Of a stretch of 64,000 nucleotides of DNA, positions 33,532 to 44,394 are shown in pieces. Position 1 is the first letter of the stretch; the number at the start of each line of letters is the position of its first letter. The notes below the pieces were generated by a model. The model was not told the origin of the DNA and searched no databases. It saw only the letters and a list, made by a program, of their open reading frames with translations. A program made the translations under genes and the position numbers. The stretch spans positions 15,813,656-15,877,655 of the forward strand of contig NC_090130.1 of assembly GCF_040581485.1 (NCBI RefSeq). The letters run 5' to 3'. Source of the DNA: Linepithema humile (lineage: Eukaryota; Arthropoda; Insecta; Hymenoptera; Formicidae).

Positions 33532-34386
33532 ATACATATATACGATATACGCTGATGTAGGTACATTTATGGATATACATAGAATGTATATTTGAACGAG
33601 ATCGCTGCCTGTACATACATAGAATACACCTCGTGTACATTCCATGTGTACCATATATAATACATGTAACGTACATACATATGATATACGCTGATATAGG
33701 TACATTTATGGATATACATAGGATATCGTATGGATATACATAGAATCAGTCATTAGTTTGTTCGCTTGTCGCTATGTGACGCATTATGCGCTATCTATCT
33801 CGTATTTAAGTTTTAATCATGAGAATTATATAAAACTTGCAAAAGGCGGGTAATAATATTGAAGATGTAATAACTTTTTCTATCAGTTTAATATCTGAAT
33901 TCCAACACAGGGAATTTAGATAAACTGCTTGTTCAAAAATTGGGTAGATAAATATCCGAAATGAAAATTGTTTATTACCCAGTAAACATTCGATATGTAT
34001 ATACATTCCTATGTATATACATGGATTTCCATAATGTGAAAAAAACGTACTGTATATACTATGTACATACATAGAATGTACCTCATGTACATGCCACGAA
34101 TGTGTATTGCACATCCTCGGAATATATCCTATGTACATATTGCGAACGTGCACTGCACATCCTCGGAATATACCCTATGTATTTACCACGAATGTACACT
34201 GCATATCTTTGGAATATACTTATGTATGTACTGTGGACATCCTATGTACATACATGTGGTAATTATTTCACATACATAGGATATGCGCTTTATATACTTT
34301 TCACATTCTTTGTATATACATAGAATATACAATATACATATATGTATATACATAGGATGTACATAGAATGTCCTAATGTTTATTGG
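33532..34386. repeat. TATACAT-rich dispersed repeat, segment 3
   Basis: Contains diverged GATATACGCTGATGTAGGTAC and GGATATACATAGGATATCG units. A segment without subrepeats (33745-33976) follows, then TTACCCAGTAAACATTCGATAT at 33975, and the repeat ends AATGTTTATTGGG. It is present inverted, with high similarity, at 42377-43100. Confidence 0.7.
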
Positions 34387-34969
34387 GACCGCCGTAATTA
34401 ATACACATCTATACCGAGCATTCAGACAACGCATTAATACACTTTTACATATCCACACATATCCACACTGTACATATCCGATATCAATTATCAAATAAAT
34501 TCAGTTATCTTTTATTACACTTGTAGGAAGCTAATGTAGGAATATAGTGTAAGAACATAATTTAATAAGTATAAGAGAGCTGTGTTTTCGTAGCGATGAT
34601 CGAGACAATAGCGATCGACCAAAACACGACGTCAAGAGGCGTCCGGGCATCGACGGCCGTTGGTCAGCAAGACGAGCGAGCGAAAGCTCGCGTGAATCGC
34701 CAGAGAAGAGCAGAGAGTCGTTTACCACGAAACAGATCGGTCGTAATCAAGTTGCACCTACACTCTCTTGTATTATATATTTATCCTGACGTTATTATTT
34801 TATTTTATTTTTATTTTATCAATTGGAAAACCCTTCACCAATTCCCTTACATACTCAAACAGCAAGTTTTCTTGACGTGCCCCCAACCGACCGAACTCTT
34901 GATCCCGGCGAACTATTCCGCGCAAATAATCGAACCGTTTCAGCAATTGTCTTATAATGGCTTTTTTAC
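34387..34969. other. unassigned segment with a GC-richer middle
   Basis: The part at 34590-34745 is GC-rich with an open frame of 129 codons (34596-34985) but no recognisable domain. The composition and the downstream TTACATACTCAAACAGC hint at an LTR or leader sequence. I see no terminal repeats. Confidence 0.3.
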
Positions 34970-35330
34970 ACAAAAAATACTGTAACTTTGTTAAAAATGA
35001 TCGTACGAAAAAATTTAAAAAAGCGTATTAAAGGTTTTATTGTCGCCTTTAAAATACACTTTTACTTTTTTTTTGTACAACTGTTTTTAAAAAAATGGGC
35101 AAAAAAATTGAAAAATTAACTTTTTTAATTGTTGCTAAACAAAAAGAACAATTGCGTTGAAGTACATGCTATCATTTGAAAGATAATTACATTAGCTTTA
35201 AAATCAATTTCTGTTTTTTCTCTACGATCATTTTAAGTGGAGATACTGAACTTTTTGTAGATTCTGTTTTCTTTCTTGAGTGGGCAAATATATGTGACCG
35301 GCAGTGTAGATCTATAATTATACGGTTCCA
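34970..35330 (-). repeat. dispersed repeat, inverted copy of 20.65-21.06 kb
   Basis: Reverse-complement match including the poly-T stretch, AATTGTTGCTAAACAAAAAG, TGGAGATACTGAACTTTTTG and the terminus GACCGGCAGTG before TA. Confidence 0.65.
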
Positions 35331-35363
35331 CATAGGTTTGCAACTTTCCGTGCAAAGCAAGGT

Positions 35364-36457
35364 TGTAACGGTGCGTATTTTTACGCCTCACGGGCGGTGC
35401 GTAAGTAGCAAAGCGGATTTTTACGATGCGGAATTACGACGGTGCGTAGTTAGCAAAGCGGATTCTTACGACGCGGAATAACTCGCCGGTTCGCCAGAAT
35501 TCGTTCGTGTGGTTTTTCGGGAGACTCCAAATTAACAAAAACAAATTAAAGAAACAAAATAAATATTTATTCAAGAGAGCGTGATAAAAGAAAACATTTA
35601 ACAATGAGTACATAAGTAATTCCTTATCGGTTAAACTATCTAATGTTTCAACGGTATAAACGGGTATAATTCTAAATGTGAACGAATAAACAACTATCGG
35701 AATTAATCGGATAATAAATAAACTGCGTAAATCGTTAAACGTGGTGCGCCTTTGGTCGAATAATAAACAACTTAAATTATTTAATTCTAAATTGGTCGGT
35801 ACGTACGGTACGGACTCAAAATATTATAAAATAAGCGATACCGTGGGTATCCGAGCCCTGCTGAATCGTCGACGGTTACCGGTGCGCTGTGTCCGAAGAC
35901 GGAGAGAATCTTCTCTCGTGCGAGGGATACAGGAAGTCGAACGCCGGGAACACCCGACCGAAGCAGAGAACGCCCTGCTCCTGGAACTACGGAAAGTCGG
36001 AAGTCGAACGCCGGGAACACCCGACCAAAGCAGGGAACGCCCTGCTCCTAGAACGACAAAAAGTCGGAAGTCGAACGCCGGGAACACCCGACCGAAGCAG
36101 GGAACGCCCTGCTCCTAGAACGACGAGGTATAGGAAGTCGAACGCCGGGAACACCCGACCGAAGCAGAGAACGCTTTACTCCTAGAACAACGAAAGGGAT
36201 GGGAGCGAGTACGACCGGAGCTTCAGAGTGCGCCCTGAGGCTTGTCCGAGTCGTACTCGGGGGAATGGTCTCGGTCTGCTCCGCGAGCCGGCTTTTATAC
36301 CGGTCGCGCTACCCCCACTTGGGGTGCTACCCTACCCGGTAGCTACCTCTTCTTGGGCTACTACTACCCTCGAGTTGGGGGGATCGGAATGCGGCCCGTA
36401 ATGGGGGGTGCTCACGTGAAGCCCGTGTGGCGCTTAGTAAAAGCGCGTGCTGTTACA
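35364..36457 (+). mobile_element. solo LTR, family A copy 2
   Basis: Begins TGTAACGGTGCG, ends GCGTGCTGTTACA, and has a perfect 4-bp duplication AGGT (35360-35363, 36458-36461). Similar to 3034-4046 throughout, but with a partly duplicated 5' part (AGCAAAGCGGATT appears twice) and four rather than two units of the internal minisatellite (35930-36195). Confidence 0.85.
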
Positions 36458-36588
36458 AGGTCTACCTTCTTTGCCCGGTACTTTCAATGCGAAACAAAGT
36501 CTATAATTATACAGTTTATTCGGTGAAGTTATTAAAAGTAAGATTTTTAAGGTTAATAAATAGCGATCAAAACATATATTTCTGTATA

Positions 36589-36765
36589 CCCAATAAACAT
36601 TAAGACATTCTATGTACGTCCTATGTATATACATATATGTATATTGTATATTCTATGTATATAGAGAGAATGTGAAAAGTATAAAGCGCATATACTATGT
36701 ATGTGAAATAATTATCACATGTATGTACATAGGATGTCCATAGTACATACATCAGGAGACGCGGT
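36589..36765 (-). repeat. TATACAT-rich dispersed repeat, segment 4
   Basis: Starts ACCCAATAAACATTAAGACATTC and is the reverse complement of 34240-34386. Together the two form an inverted pair around the region holding solo LTR copy 2. Confidence 0.65.
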
Positions 36766-36870
36766 AGTGTCTCCGGCCAAGTTCAAAAAACGACACTACT
36801 AAGTCAGGAAAAGAGTCTCTGGCAAAGTTCAGAAAATGACACTACTAAGTCTCTTATCCTGCGCGCACAA
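36766..36870. repeat. short tandem duplication of a GAGACACGG-like repeat
   Basis: Two units of about 55 bp share GTCTCYGGC-AAGTTCA and GACACTACTAAGTC. Related motifs occur at 46540-46690 and 63690-63765. Confidence 0.55.
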
Positions 36871-37137
36871 AGTCGATTTTTCGGGGATTTGTAGCAACTA
36901 AAATATAAAAAAATTTTACAAAAACACATAGTATATCCTTAAAGGCGGCATCGCCACGACTAATTTGAGCAAAAAAAAATTAAAATTGGTCCAGCCGTTC
37001 CGGAGATACAAGCGGTCAAAAAGTGATGTTGGTAATGCAAAAATTAAGAAACGTCGTCTCCTTATTCTTCTCCTCTGTCCGCAGGGGCGAATGAAGAATT
37101 TATGGGGCCCAGGGTATTATCATTATCATTAAAATTT
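36871..37137. other. no recognisable gene
   Basis: Non-coding. The stretch AAATTGGTCCAGCCGTTCCGG near 36985 is reminiscent of TE-associated sequence but is not assigned. Confidence 0.35.
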
Positions 37138-37580
37138 ACGGGAATTTCTCGCACCAGGTGCCAAGAATCGACGATTTCGACTTCCCCGAGTTGCGCTACG
37201 GGAATTCCTCGCACCAGGTGTCAAGGGTCGACGAATTCGACTTTCACGAGTTGTGCTACAGGAATTTTTCGCACTAGGTGCAAAGGGTCGACAAATTTGA
37301 CTTCTCCGAGTTGCGCTACGGGAATTCCTCGCACCAGGTGTCAAGGGTCGACAAATTCAACTTTCGTGAGTTGCGCTACGGGAATTTTTCGCACCAGGTG
37401 CCAAGGGTCGACGAATTCAATTTTCGGGAGTTGCGCTACGGGAATTCCTCGCACCAGGTCCCAAGAGTTGACGAACTTGAGTACCCCGAGTTGCGCTACG
37501 TGCATTTCTTGCACCAGGTGCCAAGGGTCAATGAATTCGACTTCCCCAAGTTGCACTACAAAAATTTCGCAAACATGAAA
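37138..37580 (+). repeat. exact 60-bp minisatellite, seven units
   Basis: Each unit runs GGGAATT-CTCGCACCAGGTG-AAGGGTCGAC-AATTCGACTT to GAGTTGCGCTAC with point changes and no length change. Because 60 is a multiple of three, frames stay open on both strands. One plus frame (37278-37607) gives a 20-residue repeat containing SHQVPRVDEFDF-ELRYGN. No start context, splice site or neighbouring coding sequence supports translation. Confidence 0.85.
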
Positions 37581-38050
37581 AAGAGAGAGAGATATGACAT
37601 ATTTTGATATAAAATCTAAAATTTCTTAAAATATTTAGTTATCGATAATCTTACCGTAATATTTTTATGCGCAGAATAATAAAACAAATCAATACGTGTA
37701 AAAAAACCCATTGTTATTTTGAAGAAAAAGTATGTAATTTACAATGTACTTTTTTTAACAATTATGCGTTTTCTTTACCACTTCTCATTATTCTAATCAT
37801 AAAAGTATTACGGTAAGATTATCCATAACTTAATATTTTAATTTGAAGAGAAATTTTAATTTAAATTTTATATCAAAATATGTCAGATTAAGATATAAAA
37901 TAACTCGAAGAGTATTAAAAAGAACTTCTGCAAAGTATGAAAAAGAAAATTATTATATCCTTTAATCTTGTTAATATTTTATTAACAAATAAACTGCCAT
38001 GTAATAGAATTTTATTAGTATTAATGAACGAAGAACACGTCGACATCGAT
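37581..38050. other. A+T-rich, no recognisable gene
   Basis: ATCTTACCGTAAT near 37650 and ATTACGGTAAGATTAT near 37805 are inverted relative to each other, giving a loose foldback of about 160 bp. Nothing else is supported. Confidence 0.4.
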
Positions 38051-38064
38051 CCAGTCGCAAAACT

Positions 38065-39001
38065 TATAATGTAAAATAATTTAGTTAATATGTTATTAAG
38101 TTAATATAAATGTTACATACGAAATGTAGAAAAATAATTGAAAAATAATTTAAATTTTGTCACATAATTAATTTTGTACATTTCTGTACATTTTGATATT
38201 AACTTAATTACATATTAACTAAACTATTTTACATTATAACACGTTTTGTGTTTTATATAGCATTTAAGTCATGTGAAACAAATGTTTTATTAGTAATATT
38301 AGAAAATAACTAATTACATAAGTCTTTGCGTTTGATATCACAGTTACGTTATGTGAAACACAATAAGTGTCCTTTTGAATGTTCTAACTTAATTATTTTA
38401 TGTTTCATATATCGCTGATTTGATATCATAGTTTATATCGTAGTTTATATAAGTGTTACATCCAAAATGTACAACAATAAATAAAAAATAATTTTAATTC
38501 TGTTACATAATTAATTTTGTTTATTTATATTAACTTAATTACATATTAACTAAAATATTTCACATTATAACACAAGTATTGTGTTTCATATCACACTTAT
38601 GTCCTGTGAAACAGATGTTTTATTGGTAATATTAAAAAATAACTAATAACATAAGTATTGCGTTTGATATCACAATTACGCTAGGTGAAACATAATAAGT
38701 GTCATTTTGAATGTTCTAACTTAATTATTTTATGTTTAACATGTCTTTGATATCATATCATAGTTTTTTTCGCATATTTTATAAAAATTTTAACATAACC
38801 GTGATATGAAGCAAAGATATTTAATATCAGCTATCCATAACTTCATATCAATGGGGCAGTTAAATCGAAGACATGTTACAACTAAAAATAGTTTAGTTTG
38901 AATATTTGAAATAAAACATCTGTTTCATAGAATGTAAGTGTAATATGAAAAAAAAAAACAAAATACTTGTGTTAGAATGTAAAATAATTTAGTTAATATA
39001 T
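38065..39001 (+). repeat. degenerate direct repeat, target of a gypsy insertion
   Basis: A unit of about 340 bp (ATAAATGTTACAT, AATTAATTTTGTACATTT, ATTAACTAAACTATTTTACATTATAACAC, TTATGTGAAACA) occurs at 38065-38440 and again at 38441-38760. A third partial copy starts near 38975 and resumes after the gypsy element at 41514 with TAATATAAATGTTACATTC. Confidence 0.65.
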
Positions 39002-39394
39002 TGTTGCGCCCGTACTATTTCACCGCTGATGCTGTGTGTGTTACAGCTGACGGACCGATCGATAATATCGATCGGTCATTAGAGAGTTGAAGCCAAATGG
39101 CATTTATTAATAATCTTTCTTATATTTGTTGTCAAGACAACGAATATTGATTAACAGTTTAAAGAGTCTCTATGACAGTTATAAACAAAATGTCATATGT
39201 CAGATCTGAGATAGCTGTCTGCTCGGGCGGACGTATACGACAGCTCCGGTCTTTAAATTATATTTCCGGTTTCTTATTGTAAAGTTCTGTGTTGTTTATT
39301 AAAGTGTTCTCTGTTTATTTGAAGTGTTGTGTTGTGTTGCTTGATTTCGTGAGTTTCGTTGTTGTGCGTGAAATACCGGTCCGCGGACGCAACA
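39002..39394 (+). repeat. left LTR, 393 bp
   Basis: Identical in length to 41121-41513, with about four visible substitutions near positions 20, 130, 210 and 240. Contains the palindrome GATCGATAATATCGATC. Confidence 0.9.
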
Positions 39395-39397
39395 TTT

Positions 39398-39415
39398 TGG
39401 GGGCTCATCCGGGAT
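39398..39415 (+). other. primer-binding site, tRNA-Pro type
   Basis: TGGGGGCTCATCCGGGAT starts 3 bp after the LTR end. It differs by one base from the classical tRNA-Pro primer-binding sequence. Confidence 0.75.
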
Positions 39416-39425
39416 TTTGTGCGAC

Positions 39426-40325
39426 ATGACGACAAGATCGGAACACGATATGATAGTTGAAGGAGCGTCACAAAAGAGACCACGGCTTCGAGGAACGACT
39501 CCGCTTCATCTGGAAGAAACATTATCCACGGAAGCGATGGCGCTTCAAATCGCTTTGCGTGAAATTAAGCAGCTTCATGCTGAGCGCTTGCAGCAACAGG
39601 AACAATTCCAAGAACAACTGCAACAACGGGATGAGATGCTACGAGGAATGGAGGAGCGGCTTCAACGGATTGACGAAAACCAGATAAGTCGTTCTAATTT
39701 TAGAGATAGTGATAGGAATTTAGCTAGAACAACGGGTTTGAATGATCTTAACGAAGGAAATACGATTGCGAGAGAATTAGGGTTTAAATTGAAACCGGAT
39801 AATTTCGATGGGACAGTTCCGCTTCGCGAATTCTTTTCCCAATTTGATTTAATCGCGCGCGCTAATCAGTGGTCAGAATCGACAAAAACGGTTGCACTCG
39901 TTTCGTGTTTACGCGGAAAAGCTCGTGCGGTATTGGAATGTGTGACTGATTTTGAAAACTTAGAATTTTGTGAATTAAAATCAAAATTAGAGCTTCGTTT
40001 TGGTGAAAGCTATCTTTCATAGTCATATTATTCACAATTTACAAATTGTAAGCAGAAATTCGGTGAAGACGAAGCAACATTAGGTTCCAATATTGAACGA
40101 TTATCACAATTAGCGTACCCGGAGTGTACTCATTAAATACGTGATAAAATTGCATGCGCGCAATTTATTTCGGCCCTATCAGATCGCTTTGTAAAAAAAA
40201 CGTTACAGTTAGAAGGAATCACATCACTTAAGATTGCAGTTCAAAGAGCTAAAGCAATAAAAGAAATTCATGAAAATAGTTTTTCAGAATCTTTTAATAA
40301 AGTTGAAACATCTGTAAACTCAAAT
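39426..40325 (+). pseudogene. gypsy-type gag with in-frame stops
   Basis: The frame is open from MTTRSEHDM to 40019. It has a glutamine-rich coiled-coil-like stretch (residues about 50-85) followed by a capsid-like region (LKPDNFDGTVPLREFFSQFD, WSESTKTVALVSCLRGKA, LELRFGESYLS). A TAG at 40020 and a TAA near 40136 interrupt it, yet the same frame then continues to about 40325 (IRDKIACAQFISALSDRF, LEGITSLKIAVQRAK). No zinc knuckle or protease is seen. Gag of such elements forms the particle around the RNA. Confidence 0.75.
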
Positions 40326-40409
40326 TAAAAAAATAGAGAAATAATTTCTTTATGTGTTAAGAAATTAATTTTGTTTATTCGATTCTGCTTATTTTCTTTC
40401 TGTTTAGAG

Positions 40410-40640
40410 TTTTCTGAAAAGAAAAGAATTTGAAGGTTTGAAGAAGGGAAGTAGAGGGTTGAAGAAAAGAAGTGGAAAGGATATTTGAGGAAAGGAAGTG
40501 GAGAAAAGATATTTGAAGAAAAGAATTTGAAGGTTTGAAGAAAGGAAGTGGAAAGGATATTTGAAGAAAGGAAGGAAAGGAAATTTTGGAAGAAGGAATA
40601 AGGACAAAGTTAGGAAGAAAAATGGAAAAGAGAAAAGAAT
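40410..40640 (+). repeat. purine-only tandem tract in the gypsy interior
   Basis: Nearly all bases are A or G in GAAGAAAGGAAGTGGAAAGGATATTTG-type units, repeated about five times at irregular spacing. This fills the position where pol would be. Confidence 0.7.
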
Positions 40641-40829
40641 TTCAAACATTTTCAATAAGAACTGCCTCGCCCACGGTTTTTGACCGTGGTTTTCCCGTGG
40701 GCCGAAGAGCAAATGCTGAGGCAGGGACTTGAGAAGTTCTTTTTAGGGCGATGGGTCCACGGCAGATACCCCTCTCTTGTCTGAAGAATTGTAAAGAGCG
40801 GCAGCATAGGAATTGAAGATGGCGAGAAG

Positions 40830-41035
40830 AAGTTAATCGATTGGGACCTGGATTGGTGCTCGGTAACTTGTTGCAACAGCACAAGGTAGAGCAAGGAAAC
40901 CAAGAGGGAACCCTGGAGTCGATGGTTTTCTCGAATTTAAAGGTGTTCGATTGGGATCAAGATAACGGCGCTCGGTAACTTGATGCAGCAGCACAAGGTA
41001 GAGCAGGAAGTCGTTGAAATGCCCTGGAGTCGACA
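40830..41035 (+). repeat. two units of about 110 bp in the gypsy interior
   Basis: CTCGGTAACTTGNTGCARCAGCACAAGGTAGAGCA followed by CCCTGGAGTCGA occurs twice (about 40858 and 40973). Confidence 0.7.
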
Positions 41036-41120
41036 CTAGAAGTTCGAAGATAACAATTAACTTTCCTGGATTAATTTCAAGAATGATTGTCGGGACGACA
41101 ATCTTGAAGAAGAGGGGCAG

Positions 41121-41513
41121 TGTTGCGCCCGTACTATTTCGCCGCTGATGCTGTGTGTGTTACAGCTGACGGACCGATCGATAATATCGATCGGTCATTA
41201 GAGAGTTGAAGCCAAATGGCATTTATTAATAATCTTTCTTATATTCGTTGTCAAGACAACGAATATTGATTAACAGTTTAAAGAGTCTCTATGACAGTTA
41301 TAAACAAACTGTCATATGTCAGATCTGAGATAGCTGTCTGCTCGGACGGACGTATACGACAGCTCCGGTCTTTAAATTATATTTCCGGTTTCTTATTGTA
41401 AAGTTCTGTGTTGTTTATTAAAGTGTTCTCTGTTTATTTGAAGTGTTGTGTTGTGTTGCTTGATTTCGTGAGTTTCGTTGTTGTGCGTGAAATACCGGTC
41501 CGCGGACGCAACA
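41121..41513 (+). repeat. right LTR, 393 bp
   Basis: Pairs with 39002-39394. Preceded by a purine tract and followed by the ATAT duplication. Confidence 0.9.
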
Positions 41514-41617
41514 ATATAACTGACTTAATATAAATGTTACATTCAAAATGTGCAAAAATAATTGAAAAATAATTTCAATTCTGTCATAATTAATTTTGTA
41601 CATTTATAAAAAAGTAG

Positions 41618-42376
41618 GTGATATAGCACAAAAATTCATAAATGATAAGGTCTAGCCAAGTTCCAAAAAAGACACTCCAATATGTTTATATTTTGATAAT
41701 TATCTAAATTTTTAATATATCACCAACATGAAAAGTAACTGATATATTATTCAAGGTACAGATTTAAAATAAACATACATAAAATATACATAAAATGTAT
41801 AAATAAAACTGATCAAAATTTGATTGACAAAAATTTAATTAAAATAACAAAATATTTATTAAAAAATACAAAAAAACTTGGCGCTGCCACACCGAACAAC
41901 ATGTTAACTTACATAATGTCAATTAATTACATGATGTCAATTAATCATTCTAATTATTACATTATTACTCATTTTCATTGTTTCATAATACTTTGAGGTG
42001 TAAAGAGGGGCGAAGGGGCGGTGGGGCTCCTTGACGAGGGTGAAGGGGTAATGTTGCGAAGGGTTGCGCTGGGGGAGGAAGCAATTAAAGGGGAGGGGCA
42101 AAGCCCGTTAGCAGCGCCAAGTTTTTTTGTATTTTTTAATAAATATTTTGTTATTTTAATTAAATTTTTTTCAATCAAATTTTGATCAGTTTTATTTATA
42201 CATTTTATGTATATTTTATGTATGTTTATTTCAAATTTGTACCTTGAATAATATATCAGTTACTTTTCATGTTGGTGATATATTAAAAATTTAGATAATT
42301 ATCAAAATATAAACATATTGGAGTGTCTTTTGGAACTTGGCTAGACCTTATCATTAATAAATTTTTGTGCTATAGG
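41618..42376. mobile_element. foldback element with arms of about 270 bp
   Basis: TATAGCACAAAAATTCAT at the left is matched by the inverse ATTTTTGTGCTATA at the right. The arms contain CTAGCCAAGTTCC, GATATATTATTCAAGGTAC and AAAAAAACTTGGCGCTGC. The loop (41890-42110) has a G-rich stretch, GGGGCGAAGGGGCGG. The duplication could be TATA, but this cannot be separated from the palindromic terminus. Confidence 0.7.
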
Positions 42377-43310
42377 TATATTCCAAAGATATGCAGTGTA
42401 CATTCGTGGTATATACATGGGGTATATTCCGAGGATGTGCAGTTTGCAGTGCACGTTGCAGTATGTACCAATATAGGATATATTCCGAGGATGTGCAATA
42501 CACATTCGTGGTATGTACATGAGGTACATTCTATGTATGTACATATTATATACAGTACGTTTTTTTCACATTTTGGATATTCCATGTATATATATAGGAT
42601 ATTGAATGTTTACTGGGTAATAAACAATTTTCATTTCGGATATTTATCTACCCAATTTTTGAACAATCAGTTTATCTAAATTCTCTGTGTTGGGATTCAG
42701 ATATTAAACTGATAGAAAAAGTTATTACATCTTCAATATTATTACCCGCCTTTTGCAAGTTTTATATAATTCTCATGATTAAAACTTAAATACGAGATAG
42801 ATAGCGCATAATGCGTCACATAGCGGCAAGCAAACGAACTAATGACTGATTCTATGTATATCCATACGATATCCTATGTATATCCATAAATGTACCTGCA
42901 TCAGCGTATATCGTATGTATGTACGTTACATGTATATACGCGGAATGTATATGAGGTATATTCTATGTATATACAGGCAGCAATCTCGTTCGAATATATA
43001 TTGTATGTATATCCATACAATATCCTATGTATATCCATAAATGTATCTACCTCAGCATATATCGTATGTATATACGTTTGATGTATATACATGGAATGTA
43101 CACGAGGTATATTCTATGTATATACAGGCAGCGATTTCGTTTGAATATACATTCTATGTATATCTATAAGATATCTTATGTATATCCACAAATGTATCTA
43201 CATCAGCGTATATCATATGTATGTACATAGTATATACAGTACATTTTTTTCATATTATGGATATTTCATGTATATACATAAGATATCGAATGTTTACTGG
43301 GTACTTGCAT
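42377..43310 (-). repeat. TATACAT-rich dispersed repeat, inverted copy
   Basis: Reverse-complement counterpart of 33532-34386, including the non-repetitive segment (42620-42845) and AATGTTTACTGGGTAA at 42606. The repeats continue to a second AATGTTTACTGGG near 43300. Confidence 0.7.
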
Positions 43311-43315
43311 GGTTA

Positions 43316-44391
43316 CCCAGATAACACACAATATTGTATGAATATTCTATGTTGCATCAAATATATTTTTATGAGAATATTTTCGAAGAAATCTTTTATA
43401 TGTCTGTAGAATATCCTTGTTCATAAAGAATATTCTATAAACCTGCCCAGAATATGTTAAAATCAGCAATAGGAACATTTTGTTTACATATTCCATAAAT
43501 GTTCACTGAATATTCAAATGTACTGAAGATGTACATATAAATGACGTTCAAAATGCATAGCAGAAAATAGATCAAGATTCAACTTCTGTCAATTTCATTT
43601 CCATTCTACTTCCGATCAGCACGTGCATTAAACATTACGCAGTTAGTCTTGATTAGTCTGTACAATTCAAGCCGCAATTATAATTAATACAAAAATTCAA
43701 TTAATCCAAAAGTAAGTTTAGATTTTAAGAGTTTTTTTAGTAAAAATGGTTGCTTAGAATAATAAATTCTTTAACCTAATCCTAACGTAACCTTAAAAAT
43801 ACTCTCTTATAACAAATAATTTCTTGTTTTAAAAAGCCGAGCAAGACTTTTGGCTTTACGAGTCTATCTTCAAAAATTTTTTCAAAAATAATATGAAACG
43901 TAGTAAAGCGACTTTTTATAGAAACATTAAAAGAGGAACCACAGCATGCTTAGAATTATATATTTTATTGTAAAAATGTGTGCAATTTTACAGATGTAAT
44001 TCTTTTGTTAAAAATATCAATTTTTATTTTTAAAACATATTGTTGGAATAAAAAATTAAAACAATAAAAACTTTTGTTTAACATTTAATATTGGTAAAGT
44101 TGATTAAATTTTTTTTTATATCAATGTATTTGCATAAATATTTAGAATACTAAAAATAATTTAGTAGAATATTCAGTGAATGTTCTTTACATGGTATTAA
44201 ACATCTCTTCTCTGAATATTCCTGGAATATAATAAAAAATATTTTTTCAACCTATCTGGAATATTAAAATCGATCTCATTTGAACGTTCTATGAAGATTT
44301 AAAGAACATCTTTTAGTACATTAAAAGAATATTCTAATATTTTCAACAAATATTTATATAATGTTTATAGAATGTGTTTGTATTATTTGGG
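43316..44391. mobile_element. non-autonomous TIR element with TTA duplication
   Basis: TTA flanks both ends (43313-43315, 44392-44394). The termini CCCAGATAACACA and TGTATTATTTGGG are imperfect inverted repeats. Sub-terminal GAATATTC-like motifs recur in both ends. A 3-bp TTA duplication fits PIF/Harbinger-type integration. The interior is non-coding. Confidence 0.6.
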
Positions 44392-44394
44392 TTA

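Larger units (their letters stand above)
39002..41513 (+). mobile_element. young gag-only Ty3/gypsy-type LTR element
   Basis: Both LTRs are 393 bp (39002-39394, 41121-41513), start TGTTGCGCCCG, end GACGCAACA and differ at only a few positions. A 4-bp duplication ATAT flanks the element (38998-39001, 41514-41517). TGGGGGCTCATCCGGGAT at 39398 is a primer-binding site nearly identical to the tRNA-Pro site used by some retroviruses. AAGAAGAGGGGCAG before the right LTR is the polypurine tract. The interior is only 1.7 kb with gag and no pol, so the element needs trans-acting enzymes. High LTR identity implies a recent insertion. Confidence 0.9.

Noticed and set aside
34596..34985. 129-codon frame as a host gene
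   Set aside because: Basic, low-information peptide in a possible LTR or leader region, with no motif, intron or homologous partner in the window.
37102..37578. 158-codon open frame and its antisense partners
   Set aside because: Direct result of a 60-bp tandem repeat that keeps frames open. No start context or splicing supports a gene.
39274..41036. Minus-strand open frames in the gypsy element
   Set aside because: They are antisense to LTR, gag or purine-rich tandem sequence and show no protein features.
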